The notes below the pieces were generated by a model. The model was not told the origin of the DNA. It ran no database searches and saw nothing but the letters and a program-made list of their open reading frames with translations. A DNA stretch of 64,000 nt from Fallopia convolvulus. Taxonomy: Eukaryota > Streptophyta > Magnoliopsida > Caryophyllales > Polygonaceae. Below are positions 20,840 to 33,350 of the stretch, piece by piece (positions within the stretch are counted from its first letter, which is position 1; the number at the start of each line of letters is the position of its first letter). The stretch lies in the NCBI GenBank assembly GCA_964016875.1, contig OZ024735.1, forward strand, positions 10,277,338 through 10,341,337, written 5' to 3'. Position numbers and translations under genes: made by a program.

Positions 20840-23800
20840 TAAGCTTAAAGAATAAGGATAGTATCAAGCCAATAAGCACATTCTACACTATAAAATCAAG
20901 ACCGATCGAATAAAAGCATAAATTCGAACATAGAAACCGAATGCCACATTTAGGTGTGACATTTACATGGACCTTTCATCGAACACTTGGCGTGCAATGT
21001 TAGATCACAAGCCATTTTAAAGGCAAAAGGAGAAAAAACAAGGGAACTTTAAAGACATCTAGGCATAAGCATAAAGATTGAGGCTAGTATCAAGCCAATA
21101 AGAAGATTTTGCACTATAAAATCAAGACCGATCGAGTAACAGCATAAATTCGAACCTAGAAACCGAATGCCACATTTAGGAGTACATTTACATGGACATT
21201 TCATTGCACACTTGGCGTGCAATGTTAGATCGCAAGTCATTTTAAAGGCAAAAGGAGAAAAAACAATCGAACTTTAAAGACATCTAGGCATAAGCATAAA
21301 GATTCAGGATAGTATCAAGCCAATAAGCACATTCTGCATTATAAAACCAAGACCAGTCGAATAAAAGCATATATTCGAACCTAAAAACTGAATGCCACAT
21401 TTAGAAGTACATTTACGTGGACATTTCATCGAACACTTGGCGTGCAATGTTAGATCACAAGTCATTTTAAAGGCAAAATGAGAAAAAAAACAAGTGAACT
21501 TTAAACACATATAGGTATAAGCATAAAGAATAAGGATAGTATCAAGCCAATAAGCACATTCTGCATTATAAAATAACGATCAATCGAATAAAAGCATAAA
21601 TTCGAACCTAGAAACCGAATGCCACATTTAGGTGTGACATTTACATGGACATTTCATCGAACACTTGGCGTGCAATGTTCGATCACAAGCCATTTTAAAG
21701 GCAAAAGGAGAAAAAACAAGGGAACATTAAAGACATCTAGGCATAAGCATAAAGATTGAGGCTAGTATCAAGCCAATAAGAAGATTCTGCACTATAAAAT
21801 CAAGACCGATCGAATAACAGCATAAATTCGAACCTAGAAACCGAATGCCACATTTAGGAGTACATTTACATGGACATTTCATCGAACACTTGGCGTGCAA
21901 TGTTAGATCACAAGTCATTTTAAATGCAAAATGAGAAAAAAACAAGTGAACTTTAAAGACATATAGGTATAAGCATAAAGAATAAGGATAGTATCAAGCC
22001 AATAAGCACATTCTGCATTATAAAATAAAGATCAATCGAATAAAAGCATAAATTCGAACCTAGAAACCGAATGCCACATTTAGGTGTGACATTTACATGG
22101 ACCTTTCATCGAACACTTGGCGTGCAATGTTAGATCACAAGCCATTTTAAAGGCAAAAGGAGAAAAAACAAGGGAACTTTAAAGACATCTAGGCATAAGC
22201 ATAAAGATTGAGGCTAGTATCAAGCCAATAAGAAGATTTTGCACTATAAAATCAAGACCGATCGAGTAACAGCATAAATTCGAACCTAGAAACCGAATGC
22301 CACATTTAGGAGTACATTTACATGGACATTTCATTGAACACTTGGCGTGCAATGTTAGATCGCAAGTCATTTTAAAGGCAAAAGGAGAAAAAACAATCGA
22401 ACTTTAAAGACATCTAGGCATAAGCATAAAGATTCAGGATAGTATCAAGCCAATAAGCACATTCTGCACTATAAAACCAAGACCAGTCGAATAAAAGCAT
22501 ATATTCGAACCTAAAAACTGAATGCCACATTTAGAAGTACATTTACATGGACATTTCATCGAACACTTGGTGTGAAATGTTAGATCACAAGTCATTTTAA
22601 AGGCAAAAGGAGAAAAAACAAGTGAACTTTACAGATATCTAGGCATAAGCATAAAGATTGAGGATAGTATCAATGCAATAAGCACATTCTGCACTATAAA
22701 ATCAAGACCGATCGAATAAAAGCATATATTCCAACCTAGAAACTGAATGCCACATTTAGGAGAACATTTAAATGGACATTTCATTGAACACTTGGCGTGC
22801 AATGTTAGATCACAAGTCATTTTAAAGGCATAAGGAGAAAAAACAAGTGAACTTTAAAGACATCTAGGCATAAGCTTAAAGAACGAGGATAATATCAAGC
22901 CAATAAGCACATTCTGCACTACTAAATCAAGACTGATCGAATAAAAGCATAAATTCGAACCTAGAAACCGAATGCCACTTTTAGCAGTACATTTATATGG
23001 ACATTTCATCGAACACTTCGCATGCAATGTTAGATCACAAGTCATTTGAAAGGAAAAAGGAGAAAAAACCAGTGAACTTTAAAGACATCTAGGTATAAGC
23101 ATAAATAATGAGGATAGTATCAAGCTAATAAGCTCATTCTGCTCTATAAAATTAAGACCCATCGAATAAAAGCATAAATTCGAAACTAGAAACCCAATGC
23201 CACATTTAGGAGTGACATTTACATGGACATTTCATCGAACACTAGGCATGCAATGTTAGATCACAAGTCATTTTAAATTCAAAGAGGAGAAGAAAAAAAG
23301 TGAACTTTAAAGACATCTAGGCATAAGCTTAAAGAATAAGGATAGTATCAAGCCAATAAGCACATTCTACACTATAAAATCAAGACCGATCGAATAAAAG
23401 CATAAATTCGAACATAGAAACTGAATGCCACATTTAGGGATACATTTACATGGACATTTCATCGAACACATACGTTGCAATGTTATATCACAAGTCATTT
23501 TAAACGCAAAAGGAGAAAAAACAAGTGAACTTTAAAGAAATCTAGGCATAAGCATAAAGAATGAGGATATTATCAAGCCAATAAGCACATTTTTCACTAC
23601 TAAATCAAGCCTGATCGAATAAAAGCATAAATTCGAACCTAGAAACTGAATGCCACATTTAGGAGTACATTTACATGGACATTTCATCGAACACTTGGCG
23701 TGCAATGTTAGATCACAAGTCATTTTAAAGGCAAAATGAGAAAAAAAACAAGTGAACTTTAAACACATATAGGTATAAGCATAAAGAATAAGGATAGTAT

Positions 23801-26030
23801 CAAGCCAATAAGCACATTCTGCATTATAAAATAACGATCAATCGAATAAAAGCATAAATTCGAACCTAGAAACCGAATGCCACATTTAGGTGTGACATTT
23901 ACATGGACATTTCATCGAACACTTGGCGTGCAATGTTCGATCACAAGCCATTTTAAAGGCAAAAGGAGAAAAAACAAGGGAACATTAAAGACATCTAGGC
24001 ATAAGCATAAAGATTGAGGCTAGTATCAAGCCAATAAGAAGATTCTGCACTATAAAATCAAGACCGATCGAATAACAGCATAAATTCGAACCTAGAAACC
24101 GAATGCCACATTTAGGAGTACATTTACATGGACATTTCATCGAACACTTGGCGTGCAATGTTAGATCACAAGTCATTTTAAATGCAAAATGAGAAAAAAA
24201 CAAGTGAACTTTAAAGACATATAGGTATAAGCATAAAGAATAAGGATAGTATCAATCCAATAAGCACATTCTGCATTATAAAATAAAGATCAATCGAATA
24301 AAAGCATAAATTCGAACCTAGAAACCGAATGCCACATTTAGGTGTGACATTTACATGGACCTTTCATCGAACACTTGGCGTGCAATGTTAGATCACAAGC
24401 CATTTTAAAGGCAAAAGGAGAAAAAACAAGGGAACTTTAAAGACATCTAGGCATAAGCATAAAGATTGAGGCTAGTATCAAGCCAATAAGAAGATTTTGC
24501 ACTATAAAATCAAGACCGATCGAGTAACAGCATAAATTCGAACCTAGAAACCGAATGCCACATTTAGGAGTACATTTACATGGACATTTCATTGAACACT
24601 TGGCGTGCAATGTTAGATCACAAGTCATTTTAAAGGCAAAAGGAGAAAAAACAATCGAACTTTAAAGACATCTAGGCATAAGCATAAAGATTCAGGATAG
24701 TATCAAGCCAATAAGCACATTCTGCACTATAAAACCAAGACCAATCGAATAAAAGCATATATTCGAACCTAAAAACTGAATGCCACATTTAGAAGTACAT
24801 TTACATGGACATTTCATCGAACACTTGGTGTGAAATGTTAGATCACAAGTCATTTTAAAGGCAAAAGGAGAAAAAACAAGTGAACTTTACAGATATCTAG
24901 GCATAAGCATAAAGATTGAGGATAGGATCAATCCAATAAGCACATTCTACACTATAAAATCAAGACCGATCGAATAAAAGCATATATTCCAACCTAGAAA
25001 CCGAATGCCACATTTAAGAGAACATTTAAATGGACATTTCATTGAACACTTGGCGTGCAATGTTAGATCACAAGTCATTTTAAAGGCAAAAGCAGAAAAA
25101 ACAAGTGCACTTTAAAGACATCTAGGCATAAGCTTAAAGATCGAGGATAATATCAAGCCAATAAGCACATTCTGCACTACTAAATCAAGACTGATCGAAT
25201 AAAAGCATAAATTCGAACCTAGAAACCGAATGCCACTTTTAGCAGTACATTTATATGGACATTTCATCGAACACTTCGCATGAAATGTTAGATCACAAGT
25301 CATTTGAAAGGAAAAAGGAGAAAAAACCAGTGAACTTTAAAGACATCTAGGTATAAGCATAAATAATGAGGATAGTATCAAGCTAATAAGCTCATTCTGT
25401 TCTATAAAATTAAGACCCATCGAATAAAAGCATAAATTCGAAACTAGAAACCCAATGCCACATTTAGGAGTGACATTTACATGGACATTTCATCGAACAC
25501 TAGGCATGCAATGTTAGATCACAAGTCATTTTAAATTCAAAGAGGAGAAGAAAAAAAGTGAACTTTAAAGAGATCTAGGCATAAGCTTAAAGAATAAGGA
25601 TAGTATCAAGCCAATAAGCACATTCTACACTATAAAATCAAGACCGATCGAATAAAAGCATAAATTCGAACATAGAAACCGAATGCCACATTTAGGGATA
25701 CATTTACATGGACATTTCATCGAACACATACGTTGCAATGTTATATCACAAGTCATTTTAAACGCAAAAGGAGAAAAAACAAGTGAACTTTAAAGAAATC
25801 TAGGCATAAGCATAAAGAATTAGGATATTATCAAGCCAATAAGCACATTTTTCACTACTAAATCAAGCCTGATCGAATAAAAGCATAAATTCGAACCTAG
25901 AAACTGAATGCCACATTTAGGAGTACATTTACATGGACATTTCATCAAACACTTGGCGTGCAATGTTAGATCACAAGTCATTTTAAAGGCAAAATGAGAA
26001 AAAAAACAAGTGAACTTTAAACACATATAG
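20840..26030. repeat. Higher-order satellite repeat, ~2.26 kb (ten monomers)
   Basis: Diagnostic variants recur at a 2,256-2,260-bp offset: landmarks at 21510, 23768 and 26026; 22102 and 24358; 23088 and 25348; 21657 and 23913. Within each period the ordered set of monomer variants (for example CATACGTTGCAATG, AATCGAACTTTAAAG, CCGATCGAGTAACAG) is the same. The first period carries an extra monomer (20602 to 23088 is 2,486 bp). A five-monomer sub-repeat (20970 versus 22102) is nested inside. Confidence 0.82.
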
Positions 26031-27773
26031 GTATAAGAATAAAGAATAAGGATAGTATCAAGCCAATAAGCACATTCTGCATTAAAAAATAACGATCAAT
26101 CGAATAAAAGCATAAATTCGAACCTAGAAACCGAATGCCACATTTAGGTGTGACATTTACATGGACATTTCATCGAACACTTGGCGTGCAATGTTCGATC
26201 ACAAGCCATTTTAAAGGCAAAAGGAGAAAAAACAAGGGAACTTTAAAGACATCTAGGCATAAGCATAAAGATTGAGGCTAGTATCAAGCCAATAAGAAGA
26301 TTCTGCACTATAAAATCAAGACCGATCGAATAACAGCATAAATTCGAACCTAGAAACCGAATGCCACATTTATGAGTACATTTACATGGACATTTCATCG
26401 AACACTTGGCGTGCAATGTTAGATCACAAGTCATTTTAAAGGCAAAATGAGAAAAAACAAGTGAGCTTTAAAGACATATAGGTATATGCATAAAGAATAA
26501 GGATAGTATCAAGCCAATAAGCACATTCTGCATTATAAAATCAAGATCAATCGAATAAATGCATAAATTCGAACCTAGAAACCGAATGCCATATTTAGGT
26601 GTGACATTTACATGGACATTTCATCGAACACTTGGCGTGCAATGTTAGATCACAAGTCATTTTAAGGCAAAAGGAGAAAAACCAAGTGAACTTTAAGGAC
26701 ATGTAGTCATAAGCATAAAGAATGAGGATAGGATCAAGCCAATTAGCATATTCTGCACAACGAAATCATGACCGATCGAATAAAAGCATAAATTCAAACC
26801 TAGAAACCGAAGGCCCCATTTAGAAGTGACACTTGGCGTGCAAAGTTAGATCACAAGCCATTTTAAAGGCAAAAGGAGAAAAAACAGGGGAACTTTAAAG
26901 ACATCTAGGCATAAGCATAAAGATTGAGGCTAGTATCAAGCCAATAAGTAGATTTTGCACTATAAAATCAAGACCGATCGAATAACAACATAAATTCGAA
27001 CCTAGAAAGCGAATGCCACATTTAGGAGTACATTTTCATGGACATTTCATCGAACACTTGGTGTGCAATGTTAGATCACAAGTCATTTTAAAGGCAAAAG
27101 GAGAAAAAACAAGTGAAATTTAAACACATCTAGGCATAAGCATAAAGATTGAGGATAGTATCAAGCCAATAAGCACATTTTGCACTATAAAATCAAGACC
27201 GATCGAATAAAAGCTTATATTCCAACCTAGAAACCGAATGCCACATTTAGGAGTACATTTACATGGACATTTCATTGAACACTTGGCGTGCAATGTTAGA
27301 TCACAAGTCATTTTAAAGGCAAAAGGAGAAAAAACAAGCGAACTTTAAAGACATCTAGGCATAAGCATAAAGATTGAGGATAGTATCAAACAAATAAGCA
27401 CATTCTGCACTATAAAACCAAGACCAATCGAATAAAAGCATATATTCGAACCTAGAAACTAAATGCCACATTTAGAAGTACATTTACATGGACATTTCAT
27501 CGAACACTTGGTGTGCAATGTTAGATCACAAGTCATTTTAAAGGCAAAAGGAGAAAAAACAAGTGAACTTTACAGACATCTAGGCATAAGCATAAAGATT
27601 GAGGATAGTATCAATCTAATAAGCACATTCTGCACTATAAAATCAAGACAGATCGAATAAAAGCATATATTCCATCCTAGAAACCGAATGCCACATTTAG
27701 GAGTACATTTACATGGACATTTCATTGAACACTTGGCGTGCAATGTTAGATCACAAGTCATTTTAAAGGCAAA

Positions 27774-27840
27774 AGGAGAAATGTCCATGTAAATGTCCAT
27801 GTAAATGTCACTCCTAAATGTCCATGTAAATGTCACTCCT
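27774..27840. other. Satellite inversion junction
   Basis: The array reads in orientation A up to AAAGGCAAAAGGAGAA at 27780 and in the reverse complement from then on (GAATGTGCTTATTGGCTTG at 27842). The junction has a short tandem repeat of ATGTCCATGTAA / ATGTCACTCCTA units, three copies in about 60 bp. Confidence 0.9.
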
Positions 27841-29158
27841 AGAATGTGCTTATTGGCTTGATACTACCCTCATTCTTTTTGCTTATGCCTAGATGTCTTT
27901 AAAGTTCACTTGTTTTTCTCCTTTTGCCTTTAAAATGACTTGTGATCTAACATTGCACGCCAATTGTTCGAGGAAATGTCCATGTAAATATCACTCCTAA
28001 ATGTGGCATTCAATTTCTAGGTTCGAATTTATTCTTTTATTCGATCGATCTTGATTTGGTAGTACAGAATGTTCTTATTGGCTTGATACTATCCTCATTC
28101 TTTATGCTTAGGTCTAGATGTCTTTAAAGTTCATTTATTTTTTCTCCTTTTGCCTTTAAAAATTGACTTGTGATCTAACATTGCACGCCAAGTGTTCGAT
28201 GAAATGTCCATGTAAATTTCACTTCTAAATGTGGCATTCGGTCTCTAGGTTTTAATTTATGCGTTTATTCGATCGATCTTGATTTTGTACTGCAAAATAT
28301 GCTTATTGGCTTGACACTATCCTCATTCTTTACGCTTATGCCTAGATGTCTTTAAAATTCACTTGTTTTTTCTCGTTTCACCTTTAAAATGACTTGTTAT
28401 CTAAAATTGCACTCCAAGTGTTCGATGAAATGTCCATGTAAATCTCACTGCTAAATGTGGCATTCGGTTTCTAGGTTCGAATTTAAGCTTTTTTCGATCG
28501 GTCTTGATTTTATACTGCAGAATGTGCTTATTGGCTTGATAATATCCTCATTCTTTATGCTTATGCCAAGATGTCTTTAAAGTTCACTTATTTTTTCACC
28601 TTTTGCCTTCCAAAATTGACTTGTGATCTAACATTGCACGCCAAGTGTGCGATGATATGTCCATGTAAATGTCACTCCTAAATGTGGCATTTCGTTTCTA
28701 GGTTCGAATTTATGCTTTTATTCGACCGGTCTTGATTTGGTAGTGCAGAATGTGCTTATTGGTTTGATACTATCCTTATTCTTTATGCTTATGCATAGAT
28801 ATCTTTAAAGTTCATTTGTTTTTACTCCTTTTGCCTTTAAAAATTGACTTGTGATCTAACATTGCACGCCAAGTGTTCGATGAAATGTCCATGTAAATGT
28901 CACTCCTAAATGTGGCATTCGGTTTCTAGGTTCGAATTTATGCGTTTATTCGATCGGTCTTGATTTTGTAGTGCAGAATATGCTTATTGGTTTGATACTA
29001 TCCTCATTCTTTACTCTTATGCCTTGATGTCTTTAAAAGTTCACTTGTTTTTTCTCGTTTTGCCCATAAAGTGACTTGTTATCTAACATTGCACTCCAAG
29101 TGTTTGATGAAATGTCCATGTAAATCTCACTCCTAAACGTGCCATTTGGTTTCTAATG
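27781..29158 (+). repeat. Satellite array 3 (orientation B)
   Basis: About six monomers of the same satellite, inverted. Many have AAAAATTGACTTGTGATC instead of AAAATGACTTGTGATC, giving units near 228 bp. They are more diverged than arrays 1 and 2. The array stops abruptly inside GGTTTCTA at the truncated LTR of copia element 2. Confidence 0.92.
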
Positions 29159-29753
29159 ACTAACGACTAAACGCAATCAATATAGAATGTGAACCTGACT
29201 CGTTCCTTGTGCAGTTCCCTTTAGCACAGGAACCAACTCTTCAAGTCGATGGCAATCTTCACGCAATCTCCATCGCTTGGATCTGGAATTTCCTTCTCTG
29301 GTTTCTGGTTCGTCGTCTTCACTAGATTAGCTCGAGCTCTCTCTTTCTCTATATAGGCCTGGTATTTTTCGTCTTCGAGATCTACTTAACCTAGGGGCGT
29401 TGCTTTCTATTTATAGAGGTTGCCATTTTTATCTTGACGCATTTTCCCTTTTTGTCTTGGGGAGTACGACACTATTCAAAAAGACTAGCGTACCCTTTTG
29501 CATCTTTCTCTTCTTGGAACTTGGCTTGCCGCCCAAGACAATAGTGAAAAGTCTTTTATATCCTTCAAGAGATTTGCCACGTACTCAGATGGCTTCATGG
29601 GGAATGTTTCCCTTGCTTTTCATGTAAACCTGTATCTTTCCTGAGATCATTTGTATAGGGAATTAGTTCCATCTGTTTGTCATTATCAAAACTTCGATTA
29701 CTCGAATAGAGAAACCATTGTTCCAGTGTTAGTTCCCTAACACTGATCCAACA
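29159..29753 (-). repeat. 3' LTR of copia element 2, truncated
   Basis: Aligns with 40590-41204 of the intact LTR, ending CACTGATCCAACA next to the polypurine tract. The first ~220 bp of the LTR are missing, and a further ~20-bp gap is seen near CGACTAA/ACGCAATC. Satellite is joined directly to LTR interior, so no TSD remains. Confidence 0.85.
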
Positions 29754-29770
29754 ATTTCCCCCTTTTTGAT
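29754..29770 (-). other. Polypurine tract of copia element 2
   Basis: ATTTCCCCCTTTTTGAT follows the LTR end, identical to the tract of element 1 at 8838. Confidence 0.8.
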
Positions 29771-30312
29771 GATGACAAACCTTTATAAAATACAAATCAG
29801 GGAGACAGGAAATATAAGAGAGATTAAACACCATTGTAATATAGTCGATGCTTTGTAGATACTTAGTTCCCCCTGAAATGGACAAGCAGTTCAATTTTCC
29901 AAGATTTTTAAGCATGATAGTGCCCCCTCAGCTTATGGCTAATTTATTTTTCCACTTTTCCCCCTTTTGACATCATCGAAAAGAATAAGGCACGAATAAG
30001 TAAGGAAAAGCAAGCAGAGCACAATCATTAATAAAGAATAAAAGCAATTGCATTCATAGGAACAAGTTTAACAAACATAGAAACAAATAAACTTAAAAGC
30101 ACATGAAGGAGGAGTTAAATGAGATTGGAAAGATTTTGTAGAGGGATTGTTCATGGTTTGGAGGAGGAGGAGGAAGGTAACTTCTGTTGGATGTCTAGAA
30201 GAACATCAAGGATTCGCTCGTTGACCCCACACAGACAAGTGAGAGCTTGGAGAACAGCTGTGCAATCTCCGTGTTCAATGAACATTGGTTGAGGAACTTC
30301 ATCAGCTTGTTC
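29771..30312. other. Spacer between polypurine tract and env-like remnant (copia 2)
   Basis: About 540 bp without a supported gene. It contains a second TTTCCCCCTTTTGAC near 29960 as in element 1, then degenerate sequence corresponding to the C-terminal tail of the env-like ORF (30140-30312). Confidence 0.5.
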
Positions 30313-30470
30313 CTAGGAGTGCTTCATCCTTTGGATGTTGGACATATCCATCTCCTGTTCTAGTTCCTCTTCCTCTTTTGGAAGATAGACGTCATTCTTG
30401 AGCATAATCTCCTTCACCACTGCAGCATATGAGAGGGCATGAGATTCTTTGCCAACACACTTGCACATGT
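30313..30470 (-). pseudogene. Env-like ORF of copia 2, 3' part (after CACTA insertion)
   Basis: Reads CKCVGKESHALSYAAVVKEI...EEELEQEMDMSNIQRMKHS, matching the element 1 stretch MEKCMASKSHSLPYSGLIKKL...EIELGRELDIQVAQKMRHS. It is the direct continuation of the fragment ending near 33785, from which the CACTA element separates it. Confidence 0.8.
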
Positions 30471-30473
30471 GCA
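30471..30473. other. Target-site duplication of CACTA element (left)
   Basis: GCA before CACTAGTAC, matched by GCA at 33782-33784 after GTACTAGTG. Three base pairs is the CACTA standard. Confidence 0.88.
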
Positions 30474-30494
30474 CACTAGTACAAAAAGAGCTTC

Positions 30495-30790
30495 GCATGG
30501 CGCTATTTTTACAAAGCATATGGCGCTCTTTTTGGCGCATTAAGTAGCACTGCATTAAAGGTCACGGATGGCGCTTTTTAAAAAGCGCTATAAAAAACCA
30601 CACGGATGGCGCTTTTTTAGAAAAAGCGCTATATATATATTTTTTGTTTTTTATATACAAACACGCATGGCGCTTTTTTTGAAAAAAGCGCCATTCGTGT
30701 GATTCTTGTGCACAGCGCTACATTATGAAAAGTGCCATAACTATTTTCTTTTTAAAAAAAAAAAAAAATTCAGCGCTACATTATAAATTC
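30495..30790. repeat. CACTA subterminal repeats, left side
   Basis: Repeated GGCGCTTTTT units, several as hairpins: GGCGCTTTTTAAAAAGCGCT near 30570, GGCGCTTTTTTAGAAAAAGCGC near 30608 (arms given only), and a similar one near 30668 ending AAAAAAGCGCCAT. The matching right-hand set is at about 33568-33750 (GGCGCTTTTTTAGAGAGAGC, AAAAGCGCCAT, AAAGCGCCAT). Confidence 0.75.
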
Positions 30791-31099
30791 ATGCTTTTAG
30801 TCTACATCCAAGGCAATATAAAAAATTCGGCCAATTCTCTTCAAATTCTACCCTATTCCAGCATTAAAAAGAACAAATGATATATCTTGATTGTGAAACC
30901 AAGGCCAATAACAAATACAAGCAGGTCATCAAGAGACCAGAATTTTCCCCAATGACATTCATAAACATGATACACAAGATATATAAATCCATCTCTTTTA
31001 CACCAAAAATATAGTTGAAGTGTTCTGAAGATCTTTACATAAGCATCAGTTCATCAACAAATGCAAAAAAAAACACTAACTACATTTTAGCAAGAAGAA

Positions 31100-31936
31100 G
31101 CATACTTGTGCAGGAACTTATGGTGGAAGTCATTCCGATAGTGACATTGTTGAACCAATTAGGCGCCTTGCTATCTCCTCCTGATTGATCTTGAACACAA
31201 CATAATCTTCACACATGAAAAATAACAAGCAAAAGAACAGAAAACTATTAATCACAAAAAGAAGAAAAAAACTATTTTCACTTTACATTGTATTCTTTCA
31301 AGCTCAGCTAAAAGAGCTTCAATGTCATCGTTGTCGTCGTAATCATCACTAAATTATCAGCCAATATAGGATTTATTGTAACAACCAAGCAATGGAAAAA
31401 CTAGCATAGAAGAGAGCCAGAATAAACAGTCAACCAAAATAAGACAACAATTGCACAAGCAAATTTCTGTTATACAATACACTTTGCATCTCTAAGTAGA
31501 AGGTAGACATTAAATGCATTGCAAGTGATTAGTCTCTACTTGAGCAAACTGCACAATCAATGTAAGGCTTTGTTGTCCACATAAGGGTTTCACTTTCATC
31601 TTTAGATCTCCCCACATGTAAATACATATTGTAAGTGTAGATAAAAAAAAATTATCATCCAGGAATAATTTGGCATATATTTCTAACATACATATTAGGG
31701 AAAATAGTTTGATCATTGTAAACCAACCTTTCTTCATCACTTTAACTTTCACATCAGAATCATCAGCATTTGGATTCCACAAAACATTGAGGTGTTCAGT
31801 ATCTCTCTTTGACCCTGCACATAAAAACTTTACAAAAAGCGTCTGGATTCCAAACATAAAGCATGGATTTCATTATTAACTTTTGCAGAAGGAACTCACC
31901 TTCAAGAAGTAGTTGGGAGCCTTTTCTTCAATCTTT
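31100..31936 (-). pseudogene. Captured Cwc15-like spliceosome gene fragment
   Basis: Minus-strand blocks in gene order resemble consecutive parts of the plant Cwc15/Cwf15 protein, a component of the Prp19-associated spliceosome: KAPNYFLK (31901-31935, followed by donor GTGAG), GSKRDTEHL...NADDSDVKVK (31729-31814, preceded by GTGCAG and followed by GTTGG), DDYDDNDDIEALLAELERIQ (about 31288-31347), and EDYVVFKINQ followed, after a frame disturbance, by NDFHHKFLHKY (about 31105-31210). Spacing with splice-like borders says a genomic, intron-containing copy was captured. It lacks the usual N-terminus and has frame breaks. The identification is from family knowledge, not a search. Confidence 0.72.
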
Positions 31937-32224
31937 TGCTATCCTCTACCAATATGACATAAATGAAATCAACAACTTGATCTAGCAGAAAAGCAATAGA
32001 GAAACATATATCATTACATACCACTAAAGAACTTGTGTCTTTTGAAGAAAAATGCTAGCTCTTCACATAAGAATGCATAAACTTTAAATACTATACACTA
32101 ATGCTCTGGTAGGTGGAGTAGAATGCAACAATCAATTCAAGCCTCTCATAATAACCACTCCAAGTTTCCTTTTTTTGTTGAAATTCAGAATGATCCAAAA
32201 CCAGAAAGCTCACATTTAGAAAGT

Positions 32225-33350
32225 AGGGCAAACCTGATCACCTGCTGCGTTTGTAACAGTCTGTAACACTTCAAACAATGCACAAGAAATTGTACATGCA
32301 TTAATCAACTTCTCCCTGCAACAATATTGATTGAACCACGTATTATGACCATTCACTAAATCAAATAATATACTTTTACAACTAAATGTACTCATAATTG
32401 TTATTGAAGGTATTTATTCACAATAAGAAGGAAATTTTTACCGATATGCAAAATCATTATTTTTGGTATGTCTGATGATGTAATCTTTATACCCATTGTA
32501 AACGCTTCACGTACATCACTCTTTGCCTTGCGCTTCTCAACAGTAACTTCCATATCCTACTCATTTAGAGAAGAACAAAAACATACAAAACTAACAGATT
32601 TTTTGAATGTATTTGAAAAGTAAGAACTATGCAAATTCAGTAACAATGTCTCCGAAAAGGAAAAGAGGGACTGAAGCAAGACATAAACAAAGAAAGGGAA
32701 AGAAGAATAGATGCCTATCATACATTGGAAAAGATCAATCACTCCTGAAGTAAATGTTAATGTTAATTGTTTTAAAGCTCTAATCAAATGAATTTCAATC
32801 GAGCCATTCCTGTATACAATTCATCTCTAAATTAATTAATTAGACTACAAATGGTTTCACTCAGCAATATACATGATTTGGCATCATCTTTAAAACATCA
32901 ATCTCACACAACTAAGAGACCAAAATTAGGTTACAAGAAAGCCAGAAGTGAAGACAAATTCTAGGGCAAAATTACACGCCAATGAATTGAACCGAAAACA
33001 AATATCACAATGTCCAAATGAAGCAGAAAAGGACATATAGGAAAAAGTCTTGGGATTGAGATTAACTTGTGAGGAACGAGGGTGGCGAGGGCGGCGTTCT
33101 GGAGGCGGATCTCAGCGGATTCGACCTTGAGCTATCCTTCAAAAGAAGTAGAGAGGATGCCAATGATAGAGGATTGGAGTGAGATAGGGGACAATCGGCT
33201 CGACCTTGCTCGGATCTGAGGCCACCGTCGGAACTACTAACCGAACTACTAACTGGACCCAGCCTCGACCTTGCTTTGTCCATCCAACCGTCTTCTCCAC
33301 CGCCTTGAATATCTCCTCCTTCATCTTCTCCGCCTCTTGCTTCTCCATCG
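32225..33350 (-). pseudogene. Other captured exon-like fragments in CACTA, gene unknown
   Basis: Three minus-strand blocks look exonic: MEKQEAEKMKEEIFKAVEKT (33348 downward, GC-rich, continuing to a block ending LQNAALATLVPHK near 33065), MEVTVEKRKAKSDVREAF...ITSSDIP (about 32470-32560) and EKLINACTISCALFEVLQTV (about 32235-32318, with AG before and GT after). They precede the Cwc15-like blocks in the same orientation and may form a chimeric transcription unit. I do not recognise the source gene or genes. Confidence 0.5.

Larger units (their letters stand above)
18711..27780 (-). repeat. Satellite array 2, ~225-bp monomer (orientation A)
   Basis: About 40 monomers continuing array 1 after the copia insertion. 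The monomer broken by the element (CCACTTTTAGGAGTACATTT on the left, CATTTCATCGAACACTTCGC on the right) matches intact units near 20500, 22990 and 25250, so the phase is preserved. Units are arranged in higher-order repeats. Confidence 0.95.

Noticed and set aside
30780..31100. Transposase gene in the CACTA element
   Set aside because: No long ORF or transposase-like motif is present; the interior is AT-rich intron-like sequence and captured exons.
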